A DNA stretch of 64,000 nt from Mercurialis annua (lineage: Eukaryota > Streptophyta > Magnoliopsida > Malpighiales > Euphorbiaceae): positions 22,532,001 to 22,596,000 of the forward strand of contig NC_065576.1 in the NCBI RefSeq assembly GCF_937616625.2. The letters run 5' to 3'. The position numbers and the translations under genes are program-made. Position 1 is the first letter of the stretch; each line of letters begins with the position of its first letter. A model generated the notes under the pieces. The model was not told the origin of the DNA and made no database searches. It saw nothing but the letters and a program-made list of their open reading frames with translations. This document shows, piece by piece, positions 32,513-44,000 of this stretch.

Positions 32513-33262
32513 ATCCTTTGAAGGTGAATTCCATGCCTAAAGGGAATAAGTCCTCTCTTAGAATTTTCCATATTGAACTTCTTCAATATCTTTTCTAAGT
32601 ATGGCCTTTGGCAGAGACCTATTATTCTCTTAGATCTATCTCTATTGAGTCTAATACCGAGATTGTAAGTTGCTTCTCTGAGGTCTTTCATGGAGAAATT
32701 TTTGGATAACCAAAGCTTTACAGAGGTTAACATGCCGACATCATTTACTATTAGTAAAATGTCATCTACGTACAAGACTAGGAACGTGATTGCGCTCCCA
32801 CTAACCTTCTTGTAAACACATGTTTCATCTTCGATTTTGATAAACTCGTAACTCTTTATGGCTTCATAAAAACGACGATTCGAACTTCTCGAAGCTTACT
32901 TCAATACATATGTGGATTGTTTAAGCTTACACACCTTGGAACCTTCTTCGGATTCAAAACCCTTATGTTGTTCCATATAGATTTCCTCCTCAATATATCC
33001 ATTAATGAATGCGGTATTGACATCCATTTTCCAAACCTCATAATCTTAATGTGCAACTATGGCAAGAAGAATCCGGATGGACTTAAGCATAGCTACAGGC
33101 GAGAAAGTCTCTTCATAATCGGCTCCTTGCCTTTGGCGAAACCCTTTCGCAACAAGCCTAACTTTAAAAGTCTCCACTTTTTCATCAGCACCAATTTTAC
33201 GCTTGAAGATCGAATTGTTCCCTATTGGTATAATACCATCGGGTGGATCGACTAGCTCCCGA
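32389..33262 (-). pseudogene. Copia reverse transcriptase (RVT_2)
   Basis: Reading the minus strand from 33262 gives the fingers motif LVAKGFRQRQGADYEETFSP, then WKMDVNTAFINGYIEEEIYM with the first catalytic Asp, and finally FLVLYVDDILL (YVDD at 32764-32775) in one frame. TAA codons at 33046-33048 and 32896-32898 interrupt it. The frame is lost near 32540, where the C-terminal part continues in another frame. The enzyme would copy the element RNA into cDNA; all catalytic Asp residues seem kept, so inactivation is by stops. Confidence 0.92.
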
Positions 33263-33295
33263 ATTGGTTACTGCACTTGGATTTCATTTCGGATT

Positions 33296-33538
33296 TCATA
33301 GCTTCAAGCCATCTTGAAGAATATATATCACATATAACTTCTTCATAAGTAGAAGGATCAACAATTTGATAATTTCTCCATGAATAAACAACTCTTGAAT
33401 ATCATGAAGAAAACCATATCGCTCCGGTGGATAAGATACTCTACTTGTTCTTCGAGGTGTTTTTGTAGATTTTACTAATTCTGGTTCACTATGGGATTGA
33501 TCAATCTCCATTGTATCATTTTGTTGGTCTTTCCTCAT
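33296..33538 (-). pseudogene. Integrase-RT linker of copia polyprotein
   Basis: An 80-codon segment contains PRRTSRVSYPPERYGFL, the basic proline-rich motif found between integrase and RT in many plant copia elements. It shares the integrase frame, but several stops lie between (33540-33610), and the RT follows in a different frame, so a frameshift lies between 33262 and 33296. Confidence 0.7.
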
Positions 33539-33601
33539 CTAATTCTATATTTATTCCTTTGCCCCCTTCTTGAATAAATTGTTTTCAAGAAATATTGCAT
33601 C

Positions 33602-34408
33602 CTAACTAACAACAATTGTTTGTTCGGATGGAGTATATAAATAATATCCTAAACTGTCTTTAGGATAACCAACAAATCTTCCCATGATTGATCTTGATTC
33701 CAACTTGTCGGTTATCAACCTTTTGATATATGCCGAACATCCCCAAATCTTAATATTCTTAAGACTTTGTTCCTTACCATACCATTTCGCATAAGATATT
33801 CTCGGAGCGAATTTAGTTGGTACTCGATTCAGAATATAATTTGCACTAAGAATTGCATGACCCCATAATGAAATAGGTAAATCAGTATATCTCATCATTG
33901 ATCGTACCATGTCTAACAATGTACGATGCCTCCGTTCCGATACACCTTTCAACAGTGGTGTCATTTGGGAAATAATACTGCATTTTTTTAAGAATGTACC
34001 AAATTCCGTACTCAAGTATTCACCTCCTCGATCAGATCGAAGAATTTTAATAATTTTTCCAATTTGGTTTTCTACTTCATTTTTGAAGTCTTTATATCTT
34101 TTAAAAGATTCACTCTTGTTCTTCATAAGAACAACATACCCATACTGTGATAAATCATCGGTGAAGGTAATGAAGTATAAATAACCACCTCGTGCCATTT
34201 CTTTAAATGGACCACATACATAACTATGTATGATCTCCAAAACATCTTTGGCTCTACCACTTTGTCCCACAAAGGGTGATCAGGTCATCTTGCCTTTAAG
34301 TCATGACTCACAAGTTGAAATTGATGTGGAATCAAGATTACTCAAGTTTCCCATCTTATCCAACTTGTTAAGTCTATCTTCCGCAATATGTCTTAATCGT
34401 AAGTGCCA
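33602..34408 (-). pseudogene. Copia integrase (zinc-binding and catalytic core)
   Basis: From 34408 the minus strand reads WHLRLRHIAEDRLNKL, the GAG-pre-integrase zinc finger, then CES followed by TGA at 34301-34303 where the last zinc-binding Cys is expected, and a second TGA at 34280-34282. The 222-codon core then carries IHSYVCGPF: relatives have Asp where this has Tyr (codon 34220-34222), so the first residue of the D,D,E triad is lost. The second (RSDRGGEY) and third (GVSERRHRT) remain. The domain would insert cDNA into the genome; this copy cannot. Confidence 0.92.
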
Positions 34409-34575
34409 ATTTTGTTTCGAGGTTTGATCACTGACGGTATTAATTTCTAATACATTATTTGTATTGCGAATAACTTCATTTAAACAATGAAGACCATTTT
34501 GTACATAACCATAACCAACGATTTCATTATTATAGATAATTTTACAAACATCCTTTGTAAATAGGAAATCATATC

Positions 34576-35022
34576 CTAATCTTGCAATACAAGAATGGAC
34601 ATGATATTTCTATAAGCATTTGGTAAGTACAAAACATTGTTCAAATACAAAACATGTTTATATAACAAAATAGAAGATGATCCTATAACTTTAGTCGCAA
34701 CGCTTGCGTTATTTCTAAGCTTCAAGATCACTTCTTCCTTGTCCAACTTCCTCTCATTTGCTAGATCCTGTAAGGATGAACAAATGTGAGAACTAGCTCC
34801 TGTATCTAATACCCAAGCTTTGGACGAGCTATCGTTATTGGAATTGAAATAACAAGAAATTGACATACCCTCACCAAGATTTTTATTCTTCTTGTTCTTG
34901 CCCTTGGATTTCAAATAGTTGGGGCAATTTCGTTTCCAATGCCCCTCGCCTTCACAAAAGAAACACTTTCCTTTATTCTCCAAGGTGCCCTTCTTTTTTG
35001 CAATGGCCTTATGAGCCTTCAA
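34576..35022 (-). pseudogene. Copia gag zinc knuckle and aspartic protease
   Basis: The 148-codon frame has a CCHC knuckle (C20, C23, H28, C33 in CFFCEGEGHWKRNC), a Lys/Asn-rich linker, and the protease active site WVLDTGASSHIC with catalytic Asp73. The knuckle binds genomic RNA; the protease would cleave the polyprotein. The frame differs from the gag part upstream (frameshift at 35022-35033). No true start codon is expected, since this is an internal part of a polyprotein. Confidence 0.92.
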
Positions 35023-35032
35023 AACATTCTTC

Positions 35033-35646
35033 TTAGTTTTCTACAAGAGAAACTTCCTTTTCCTTAACATTATTCTTTTCAGAAGTTATCAACATGTTTG
35101 ATAACTCGGCAAGTGTACATTCTATGCGATTCATATAGTAATTCATGATGAAATTACCATATGATTTTGGAAGGGATTGAAGGATCATATCCATTTGGAG
35201 ATTGAAGTCCATGATGAAGGCTAGACCCTCTAGACGTTTGATAGATCGAATCATCATGTTCACATGTTCTCCAACATCCTTTCCTTCGGAGTTCTTCGCC
35301 CGAAATTATTGCATAGATATCTCATATCTAGCAAAACGACTTGATTCACCATATAACTCTTGTAAGTGAAACAATATTTCGCGAGCTCCCGAATATTTCT
35401 TGTGTTGCTTTTGCAACTCGTTATTCATAGATGCCAACATATAGCACTTGGCTTGTTCGTCATTTAACTTCCACTTGCGCAATGCCTCATGTTCCTCGGG
35501 AGGTGCTTAATCGGAAATGGTCCCGAAACATTTGTTTCAAGAACATATGCTATGTGTTCACTTGCAATAAATATTTTGAGATTTCTTAACCAATCAACAA
35601 TATTAGGACCCACTAAGCGATTATTGTCCAGAATGTTACTTATCAT
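35033..35646 (-). pseudogene. Copia gag capsid region (UBN2-type)
   Basis: The first 60 codons contain LVGPNIVDWLRNLKIFI, as at the start of plant copia gag. A frameshift near 35510 follows; the adjacent frame continues with motifs such as ALRKWKLNDEQAKCYML and FHLQELYGESSRFARYE. A TAA stands at 35306-35308, after which ILQSLPKSYGNFIMNY in the 35033-35263 segment completes the UBN2-like fold. Gag would form the particle shell. The start codon used originally is not certain but lies at or near 35646. Confidence 0.85.
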
Positions 35647-36748
35647 CTTATCTTATCTACCTATAGATAGCAAAGATCTCTAATTAGCATTACTGTCTTG
35701 TAAATTTAAAACCATAATGATTTGGTCTTTATCAAAATGGCCTCCCACTATCTTTTTTGAATCCTACACTTCCAAAATAGGAAACGTAAATCTTTGTAGG
35801 AAAAGATTTCAAGCGGGTGATTGAATTCTTATAGTCATTGTTCTTTCCCTGAGGTATGCCTAATTGCCGTTATTGGGATCATAATGTACTATAAGTGAAC
35901 AACACTCGTTCATCATATCTCATATGAGGTTCAATCATTTGCAGCCACTAATCTATTAACCCTCAGATACCCATTGTCGTTATTGAGTTTCCGCATTAGT
36001 TAAGTTAAACACACATTGAATCAACTAAGATGTATCAATTTGAATAATACACGACTCAGGTACGCCTAATTGCTGTTATTGCCGTGTACTGTATCGATAC
36101 ACCTGTAACGTCTCATGCTTAACAATAAACTAAACGACGGCCACTTGACAATATCATCTCACCCCTATGTATCCATAGCCAACAAGATGATAACTAAAAG
36201 CGTGTTAGTTTTTTGCTCCAATGGAGAGCCATCGATAAATCAATTTAATGATTAATCAATATAAACTTAATCTTTTAACTTTTAGGAAGATTTCTTAGGG
36301 TTTTAAGTTATCCCGGTCTCACTAAGCATACAACACATTTTAGCATGCATCTCATACATATTAAAGCTAAAATGAATCATGCAATCACACATGTATGATC
36401 ATGGATTTCCTAGGTCTCATTCTTTAGCCACAATAGAATAAGCAAACTATTACTTGTTCCGCATGTTTTGTTGATGACAACATAATGCACAAGCGAGTCA
36501 CGTATTGTGTTAAATAATCACATTAGAAAAATTCCCAGGATAGAGGGTCACGAGCAGACCACTTAAGTACCAATCTCCTAGACAGAATTTAATCAAACAT
36601 AATTAATGTCACTATACCGTTTGCTCGTTTTTTGTAAACAAGACCTAAGCCATCAAAATTATAAATTACATACTCAATAATAATTCCTAAGTCCATGATT
36701 ATCTATGCACACATTCAATCGTAAAGCGTTAATACTTAATGATACGGT
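35647..36748 (-). mobile_element. Untranslated leader of the copia element
   Basis: About 1.1 kb lies between the primer-binding site and gag, with no ORF of note. Three copies of ATTG(C/T)(C/T)GTTATTG occur at 35863-35875, 35973-35985 and 36069-36081, spaced 110 and 96 bp. Such a leader would hold packaging and dimerisation signals; which part does so cannot be read from sequence. Confidence 0.6.
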
Positions 36749-36761
36749 GGCTCTGATATCA
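36749..36761 (-). other. Primer-binding site of copia element
   Basis: On the minus strand TGATATCAGAGCC begins next to the LTR end ...GCCAACA. It differs by one base from the initiator tRNA-Met complement TGGTATCAGAGCC, probably through decay. Confidence 0.8.
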
Positions 36762-36762
36762 G

Positions 36763-37049
36763 TGTTGGCACAGCGGGACGCGAGGGTCCAGATCGTATAT
36801 TTCATTTCAAAATCAAAATTCCAACAATTTTGATCCAAAAATTGATCATATCAATAACAAATGGATCGTCGTATCATTTACTAATTAAAGCACACATCTA
36901 GAAATCGCAAGAAAAATACCTGTGTTGATTCTACAACCATTCTTGTAGTCCCGATATTACGGAGACCTCAAGCTCGTCCACACGAGTATGCGTCCGATTG
37001 AATCCTCGCCTTGAAGTAATAGCAAGAGTTCCTCTTGCCGAGAAACCCC
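36763..37049 (-). repeat. 5' LTR remnant of copia element
   Basis: 36836-37049 matches 29891-30106 with about 90% identity, including CGTCCACACGAGTATGCGTC and CTTGAAGTAAT. 36763-36835 supplies the LTR end missing from the other copy. The match stops after CCGAGAAACCC, and inverted satellite begins at once, so about 1.67 kb of this LTR has been lost. Confidence 0.88.
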
Positions 37050-38458
37050 AAACGATCCACATTTTTAGCGATTTAAGCCAAAACTTTACAAACGTTACGA
37101 AACAAATCCAAACATTTCAACTTTTTAGCAATTTAAGAAAAACGTTTTAAACGTTACGAAACCAATCCAAACGTTTAAGAAGTTACGAAACAAATCCAAA
37201 AATTTCACCTTTTTAGTAATTTAAGCCAAACGTTTACAAACGTTACGAAACCAATCCAAACATTTAATAAGATACGAAACAAATCCAAACGTTTCCCCTT
37301 TTTAGCGATTTAAGCCAAACGTTTACAAACGTTATGAAAAAATCCAAATGTTTCACCTTTTTACCGATTAAAGCCAAACGTTTACAAATGTTAGGAAACA
37401 AAACCAAACGTTTCACCTTTTTAACGATTTATGCCAAACGTTTACAAACGTTACGAAACAAATCCAAACCTTTACAAATGATACGAAACAAATCCAAACG
37501 TTTCACTTTTTTAGCAATTTAAGCCAAACGTTTACAAACGTTACGAAACAAATCCAAACGTTTCCCCTTTTCAGCATTTTAAGCCAAAAGTATAAAACGT
37601 TACGAAACAAATAGAAACGTTTGTAGTTGTAGCGATTTAAGCCAAACATTTACAAATGTTACGAAACAAATTAAAACGTTTCACATTTTTACCGATTTAA
37701 TCCAGACATTTAAAATGTTACAAAACAAATTCAAACGTTTAGATTTGTAGCGATTTAAGTCATACGTTTAAAACGTTACAGATCAAATTCAAACGTTTCA
37801 CTTTTTTAGCGATTTAAGTCAAATGTTTATTAACGATAAGAAACAAAACCAAACGTTACACCTTTTTAGCGATTTAAGCTAAACGTTTATAAACTTTACG
37901 AAATAAATCCAAACGTTTCACATTTTTAGCTATTTAAGCCAAACGTTTACAAACGTTGCGAAACAAATCCAAACGTTTTGCCTTTTTAGCGATTTAAGCC
38001 GAACATATAAAACGTTACGAAACCAATCCAGACGTTTAAAATGTTACGAATTAAATTTAAGCCAAACATTTAAAATATTATAAAACCAATCCAATCGTTT
38101 ATGACGTTACGAAGCAAATCCAATTGTTTCACCTTTTTAGTGATTGAAGGAAAACGTTTAAATCGTTACGAAACCAAACCAAACGTTTAAAACATTACGA
38201 AACAAATCCAAACGTTTCACATTTATAGCCATTTAAGCCAAACATTTAAAAAACTTTACGAAACAAAACCAAACATTTCACATTTTTAGCGATTGGATTT
38301 GTTCTGTAACGTTTGTAAACGTTTGGCTTAAATCGCTAAAAAGGTGAAACGTTTGGATTTTTTCCATAACGTTTGTAAACGTTTAGATTAGTTTTGTAAC
38401 GTTTGGATTGGTTTCATAATATTAATAACGTTTGAATTTGTTTCGTAATGTTTTTACC
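37050..38458 (-). repeat. 60-bp satellite array, block 3 (mostly reversed)
   Basis: The monomer reads CACCTTTTTAGCGATTTAAG, then CCAAACGTTTACAAACG, then TTACGAAACAAATCC, the reverse of blocks 1 and 2. From about 38293 to 38458 the orientation returns to +. Divergence is as high as elsewhere. The block joins truncated copia LTR on the left and the end of a gypsy-type LTR on the right. Confidence 0.94.
38293..38458 (+). repeat. Forward-orientation patch flanking the minus-strand LARD element
   Basis: The switch occurs in TTTTTAGCGATTGGATTTG, where the reversed and forward readings are spliced. Forward monomers then run up to the element end at 38459. A forward patch also borders the far end of that element (47691-47743). 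Confidence 0.85.
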
Positions 38459-41083
38459 TGTCACGGCCCTATTTCATGGATCGCGACTGGCGGTAGTGTA
38501 TGAGAATGGTCGTACCAAAACCCGTAGCAAGCTTCGCGGAAAACAATCAAACATATAAACCTACAGAAAACACTGCTTGGGGGAAACCGAGATTGCAACC
38601 TAAGTTTAGCAGTTTATATCACAGTTCTAAAATAAACAACTTAAATATTAGAAATGCTCAGCTGAACCGAGTATATAACAAGATAAATCCAAAGTATACA
38701 TGCCAAAGGTAATAATAAAACAATCGGATCAATCCGGCAATCCAAAGTACATTAATCAAAATGATAAACTAGTTCTGCTGCGGTCTAAGAGATAAAACAG
38801 TTGACTTCCTTTATTAACATATAAACCTCCGAGGAAAGTAAAGAAAAGGAGATGACCAACGCTCTCAAATCATAAGCCTGGGAAAATTAGGAAATCAACA
38901 GGGTCAGATATACTGGGATGAGTTCATAATGCTATTTAAAACCCTTAAAACAAATTCTTTTATACTAATATACTAAAGATTATGGAAATACAATATTGTA
39001 ATGATACCAGCATAAGTATGACGTATCATTCTGAACCCAGAGTGGACGAGAACAAATCCTCGTCATATACCAGCTTAAGCAAGACATTAGTCTGCCGATC
39101 CCAGAATACTTACCAGTGCACACAGTCTCGATACAAGCCTATCGAGTAGCTCGTTCCAATCCAGATCCATAATCGCTTAAAACAGATCGAAAACATTTAT
39201 AATACTAAAATTAATTGTGGTACTTAATAAAGCGGTAAATAGCACTACAAACACACTGCTTGCTTATCCACGTAAAATCTTAGCAAATAGCTAACCCTAC
39301 ATAGACTCCGAAGCACGAGCAGTCAACCGGTCTAAAACAGTATATAAGTTAAAATTCATTGAACCCCTAACTCTAAGAATACTAGACACCAAATAGGACA
39401 AGCATCTAAAACATAACCAAAGAACAATATTCGAAACATAAGTACTCTCGAAGCCAAAGTACTTACATCCAACCAACATAAGCTAAGATTTGGTGAGTTC
39501 TTGTTTTAAATACAATCCAGAGTACAATAATTCAAACAACATCTTTCGAAATCCAAGAAATCTCAAAGTAGTGTGTTAGGCATATATTAGTTATATGCTC
39601 GACACAACATGTCGGGCGACCCAAGTCTAACCCGACCCAACCAGGGTAAAATACAAAGTTAGATCCTTAAAAACCAAACCAATGTATTTGAAACAAAGAA
39701 CTCACTATAAGCTTAATCCAAAACAAGTTAAAACCATAAACAACAACAATGAGCGAATAAATTGTCAACACTTGACAATTCCACCCGGAGTTCATACTTC
39801 TCAAATAAAACACTTTAAGTGTAAATAAACATGATTCCAAATCACATTGAAACAATGAACTCAGATCTGAACTGTTCACTTAGATAGCCTTTAAAACCAT
39901 TGTAAAACTTTACTACCATAAATGCCATAACAACAACTTGTTATTCAAATAACCCAAGATAAACTAACATCCTTGCATTTAATAAAACAGTTTCCAGCCC
40001 TAAGTGATTTAACTAAACCACACTAAGCATGCCATATAGCTAAGGCAAAACAACCCAATTCCTCGAATAGATTACTACACAACTTAACACCCAAAGTACT
40101 TATTTTAGTTCTTTAATACGATTCTATGAAAAAATTTCCAGGCATTTAAAATAATTCAAAAACAGTGAATTAGACTTGTTAAAACCACATTCGTTATAGC
40201 AATTCATTATAATCGAATCCTCTAATATCCCCAAGGTATAATTGGCATCTAAACTACCTAAGATCAAGTTTTATAAAATTTCCATATTTATTACAAAGAG
40301 AAACATAATTTAATTCAATAATAACATGCCAAATCACATAGCTCTTAGTCTAAACAAGGATTCCATGCCAAATCAAGTAAAACAATTACAATTATCCACA
40401 TCAACACCAAAAGTATGAAATCTAAGATTTCAAATACACCAAAACAGAAAATATATCATACCATGTCATCCTAGAACGTAGACTTACATAAAGCCCAACA
40501 ATTTCAATACACAAAATAAGAATTAGAGCCACTAACCTCTTGGAAAGGATTTAGAACGAACCAAATAAGAAAACTCAGTAGTTAAAATGGATTCGAATCA
40601 GCCTATAACAATTAGAACGATGGCTAAAGAATCTACAAACCCTAAGAATGATAAATCAACTATTAAACTATCAAGAAAGTGATAAAAGTACTTACGATTG
40701 ATAAAAAAATAGCTAAGGAATGACGATGAATGAATGAGAGTGAAGCCTCTGCCGTTTTAGGGTTTTTAGAAACTGTAAAAACTGATTAGGGTTAATAATA
40801 GGAGAGTTTAAATAGAAACACGTGATCTGCACAGTTCACGAATCGCGCCCGTTACCAACATATCTCGCCCGCGAAATGCTATTGCCTCCGACGAAAAATT
40901 CGATTTTTGAAAACGAGCTCGGAACCGCTCCGAACTCCGAGGCCACACCCAAGACATTTCAAAACATAATTAAAAAGGTTTGGAACCTTCGAACCACGAA
41001 TCTAAGTGGTCGAACCACTCAAACAAACCCAAAAGTGATCGGCAAGTTTAACGGAACTAGTCGGAAAAATACGGGGTATTACA
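38459..41083 (-). repeat. 3' LTR of minus-strand LARD element (2625 bp)
   Basis: On the minus strand it starts TGTAATACCCCG after the polypurine tract and ends CCGTGACA at 38459. It contains the terminal block GCTACGGGTTTTGG, an acceptor-like TTTTCTGTAG (ending at 38561), a donor-like CGTAAGT (40690-40696) and a TATA box (40806-40815). Confidence 0.88.
40806..40824 (-). promoter_or_regulatory. TATA box and G-box of the minus-strand LTR
   Basis: CTATTTAAAC on the minus strand (40806-40815) lies just downstream of CACGTG (40819-40824), a G-box. This LTR lacks the palindromes found at this place in the solo LTR and the + element, although the sequence from the TATA box downstream is similar. 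The missing piece of the 5' LTR includes this region. Confidence 0.5.
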
Positions 41084-44000
41084 ATCTCCCACAATTATAT
41101 AAAATTCATCCTCGAATTTAAAACACAAAAACAACCGACGTAAAACTTAACATGAAACTAGATAACACACCCAACAAAACTTGCATACACAATGTAAAAC
41201 ACATAAACAAGATACCCAATGTAACAAAGGAAATCAATGACAACAATTATGCATAATGAACTCTGTCTCTCAAGAACATACCTCTATCGAGTAATCAAAC
41301 AAAACTAAAACCATAGGAATACCTTGCTTAACGACCTACATACTTGCGTAACCACAAACCTAACATATTTCTTCTTAAATGATAACCCAAAACCACCACT
41401 CATATAAATTAATAAACTCAAACGGTTACCACACCCATAAGCGCAAGATTCTAATTTTGGTATTTCGGTTCTCTAAGAGATTTCTCGATCGAACAAAATT
41501 GTGAACACTCAAGATTATGAATCATCAAACATGATCGCAAAGGCGATACACAAACTAGCTCGAATTCTAACAGCTATCATAACAACCTTAGAAAGGTGTA
41601 AGGACAAGCCTGAAGCTCAAATCATAATTCTTATAATACCAAAAAATCCAACACCTTGAGTTGGAAACCTAGAAATCCCAGCTAAAGAGATCATATAACC
41701 CTTGTCACCTACTTAACATCTCAGCACCTAACAGCTAATATCCCATATCGAAGCATAAAAAAAAAACTCGTTATAACAAACGAATGGTCTAATCCAAAAT
41801 TAACTAGATATGACTTTCCACAAGACCAACAACCTTAACGAATCAAAAATCACAAAACAACACTCCAAGAGTACATCAATTTAACTCATGATAACAAAAA
41901 TCTCAAAGTTATATAAAAATGACCCATTCCGAAAAGTTCTTTCACTCATACCTTATGAAAGCATACATCCCAAGGTTACCTAAGGTAATCAAACACCAAC
42001 ATGTATATCAATTTTTTTGTACAAACAAATTTTTATTCCGCTCACAAAAGGTTCAACAACCAAATGAAACGATAACCAACTTTCAACAACAAAAATTCAC
42101 AATCTATAGTATAGACCAACCAATCTTTATTGTCGAAACTTACTCATCGCGATTCTCAAATCGTCTAACTCATAAATCTGAACAAAACTCAAATTCTCAA
42201 AATCATTTCACCAAAAAAATAACTGTAACCTAACAAACCATAGATTACCTAGATCAAATTCACTGGTAACCAGATCATTGGTTATGCTCAAGTCAAACTT
42301 ACAGGAAATAAAATTTCAAAAACACAAAACAGTATATTTATATTTTCCACTTCTCTTTTAAAGACGTTAACATCTTATACCTCTCTTTATATACAAAGAT
42401 CAAAATGCTTTTACCGTTCGAAAACCTCCAATTTTGTGAACACATTAAAATTTCAAAACATTCGAATTTTGAATTTTGCAGTTATACCTTACTTTCAAGT
42501 AAGTTTGCAAATCTATGAAATTGTCCAACTACTAAAATTATTGTTCTCTTTAATTCAATGCTTGATAAAAAATTATCCTTTTGTCAAAATGGAAAATATT
42601 TGTAAAGAAAAATCTCTTTGTTTACACAATATTTTTATACGAGTAGACGAAACCATTTAAACAAAATTATTTTAAAATCACGGCATATACACACACGTAG
42701 AGCATATCCAAATCCCTTAATCTAACAACCCTCAAATCATACGTTGGAAGCTAACACGTAAGCGTTTCAATCCGACCTCAAAATCCTATCACACTTATTA
42801 CAACAATAACTCGAGTGCAACCTTATATTCATTCTTACTCCTTACAAAGCACAAAATTATGATACTACAGACCAATCACTCATAACGTAATCGTCCTCAA
42901 TTCACCACCATCATCACAGAGTATTTCTCTAGCTACCTTTCGGTAAAAATTTCAAATCATTTAAAATCCATCAACTTTATTAATAAATTTATCCCAATGT
43001 GACTCGCGAGTTCGTTCCAAAATATTTTCCCATAAAAATACACTTTATTGATAAAATCTATTTTACATAATTGTGCGCCAAGGTGATGACATCTCTCATC
43101 CCCAAAGAGTTGCATTCAACTCAAATAATTCCTATGCCCGTGATGCATGTACTATTACGCATGTATTAATTATTAATTTTATTTTTATTTAGTGAACATA
43201 TTCAGTGCTCAATGCGATTCTATATTCGTGAAATACAAAAATACATGTTCATGATATGTCTGGGCACAATTACGTGATAAAAACATTTCAAATAACAAAT
43301 TAACATTTGAAATCAATTTCTTAAAAAAACATTTGCTAGACATTACCCTCTGTGAGATATGCACTCAATAGCCTTAAAATATTTCTCAAACTCCATACTT
43401 TTAATCCACGAATCATATAATATTATCATAATATTTCAAACCGATAACTCCACTAAATTCTCTTATTCAAAAGTAATATTCATTCAAACTTCAATCAAAT
43501 TGAAACATAACTTAAAGAGAAACGACGCATAACATTCGTATATGCAAATCTCACATTAAGTTCAAACATCCAACATGACGTTAGCACTTGTGTATTAATA
43601 CACCGATCTATCTCCTTAGATCAGAATTTTCCAATATCCTTTTCTAGGATAATTAGGAACCACCAATCGTTCCAAAGAATTACTTTTCTCATCTTCCATA
43701 TCAAAACTCAAAGATCTCGACCCACAAAACAAAACAATGAAATAAAACACAAGGACAAAACAATGTTTCGACTTAAATATCAATACCAATCATTAAGGTT
43801 AAGTCAAAGAACGCATGAAAGAAATTTCCACCTGTGCTACCCCGCACGACGAGATAAAACGAACTCAACTAACATAGATCAACCAATTAACGAGGTATGC
43901 AATTCAAAATTAAACCAAAAGTTTACGAATTCTATATATCATAAACCATCCAAGTATGCCATAAGCCAATTAACCGAACATACTTAAAAGACAAAATCAA

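Larger units (their letters stand above)
29891..37049 (-). mobile_element. Decayed Ty1/copia retrotransposon
   Basis: On the minus strand the order is 5' LTR piece (36763-37049), primer-binding site, leader, gag, zinc knuckle and protease, integrase, RT, RNase H, polypurine tract, 3' LTR (29891-31772). Integrase before RT identifies Ty1/copia. Every coding domain is broken by stops or frameshifts, and integrase lacks a catalytic Asp, so the copy is dead. Both outer ends are missing: the 3' LTR lacks about 73 terminal bases, and the 5' LTR keeps only 287 bp before satellite. I could not assign the copia lineage with confidence. Confidence 0.93.

Noticed and set aside
32389..33262. Reverse transcriptase from an endogenous plant pararetrovirus
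   Set aside because: Domain order, integrase, copia-type YVDD context and flanking LTRs with a tRNA-Met primer site identify a Ty1/copia element.
41919..42233. 104-codon ORF in the minus-strand element
   Set aside because: A+T-rich, low-complexity translation; on the wrong strand for the element and not conserved in the sister interior.
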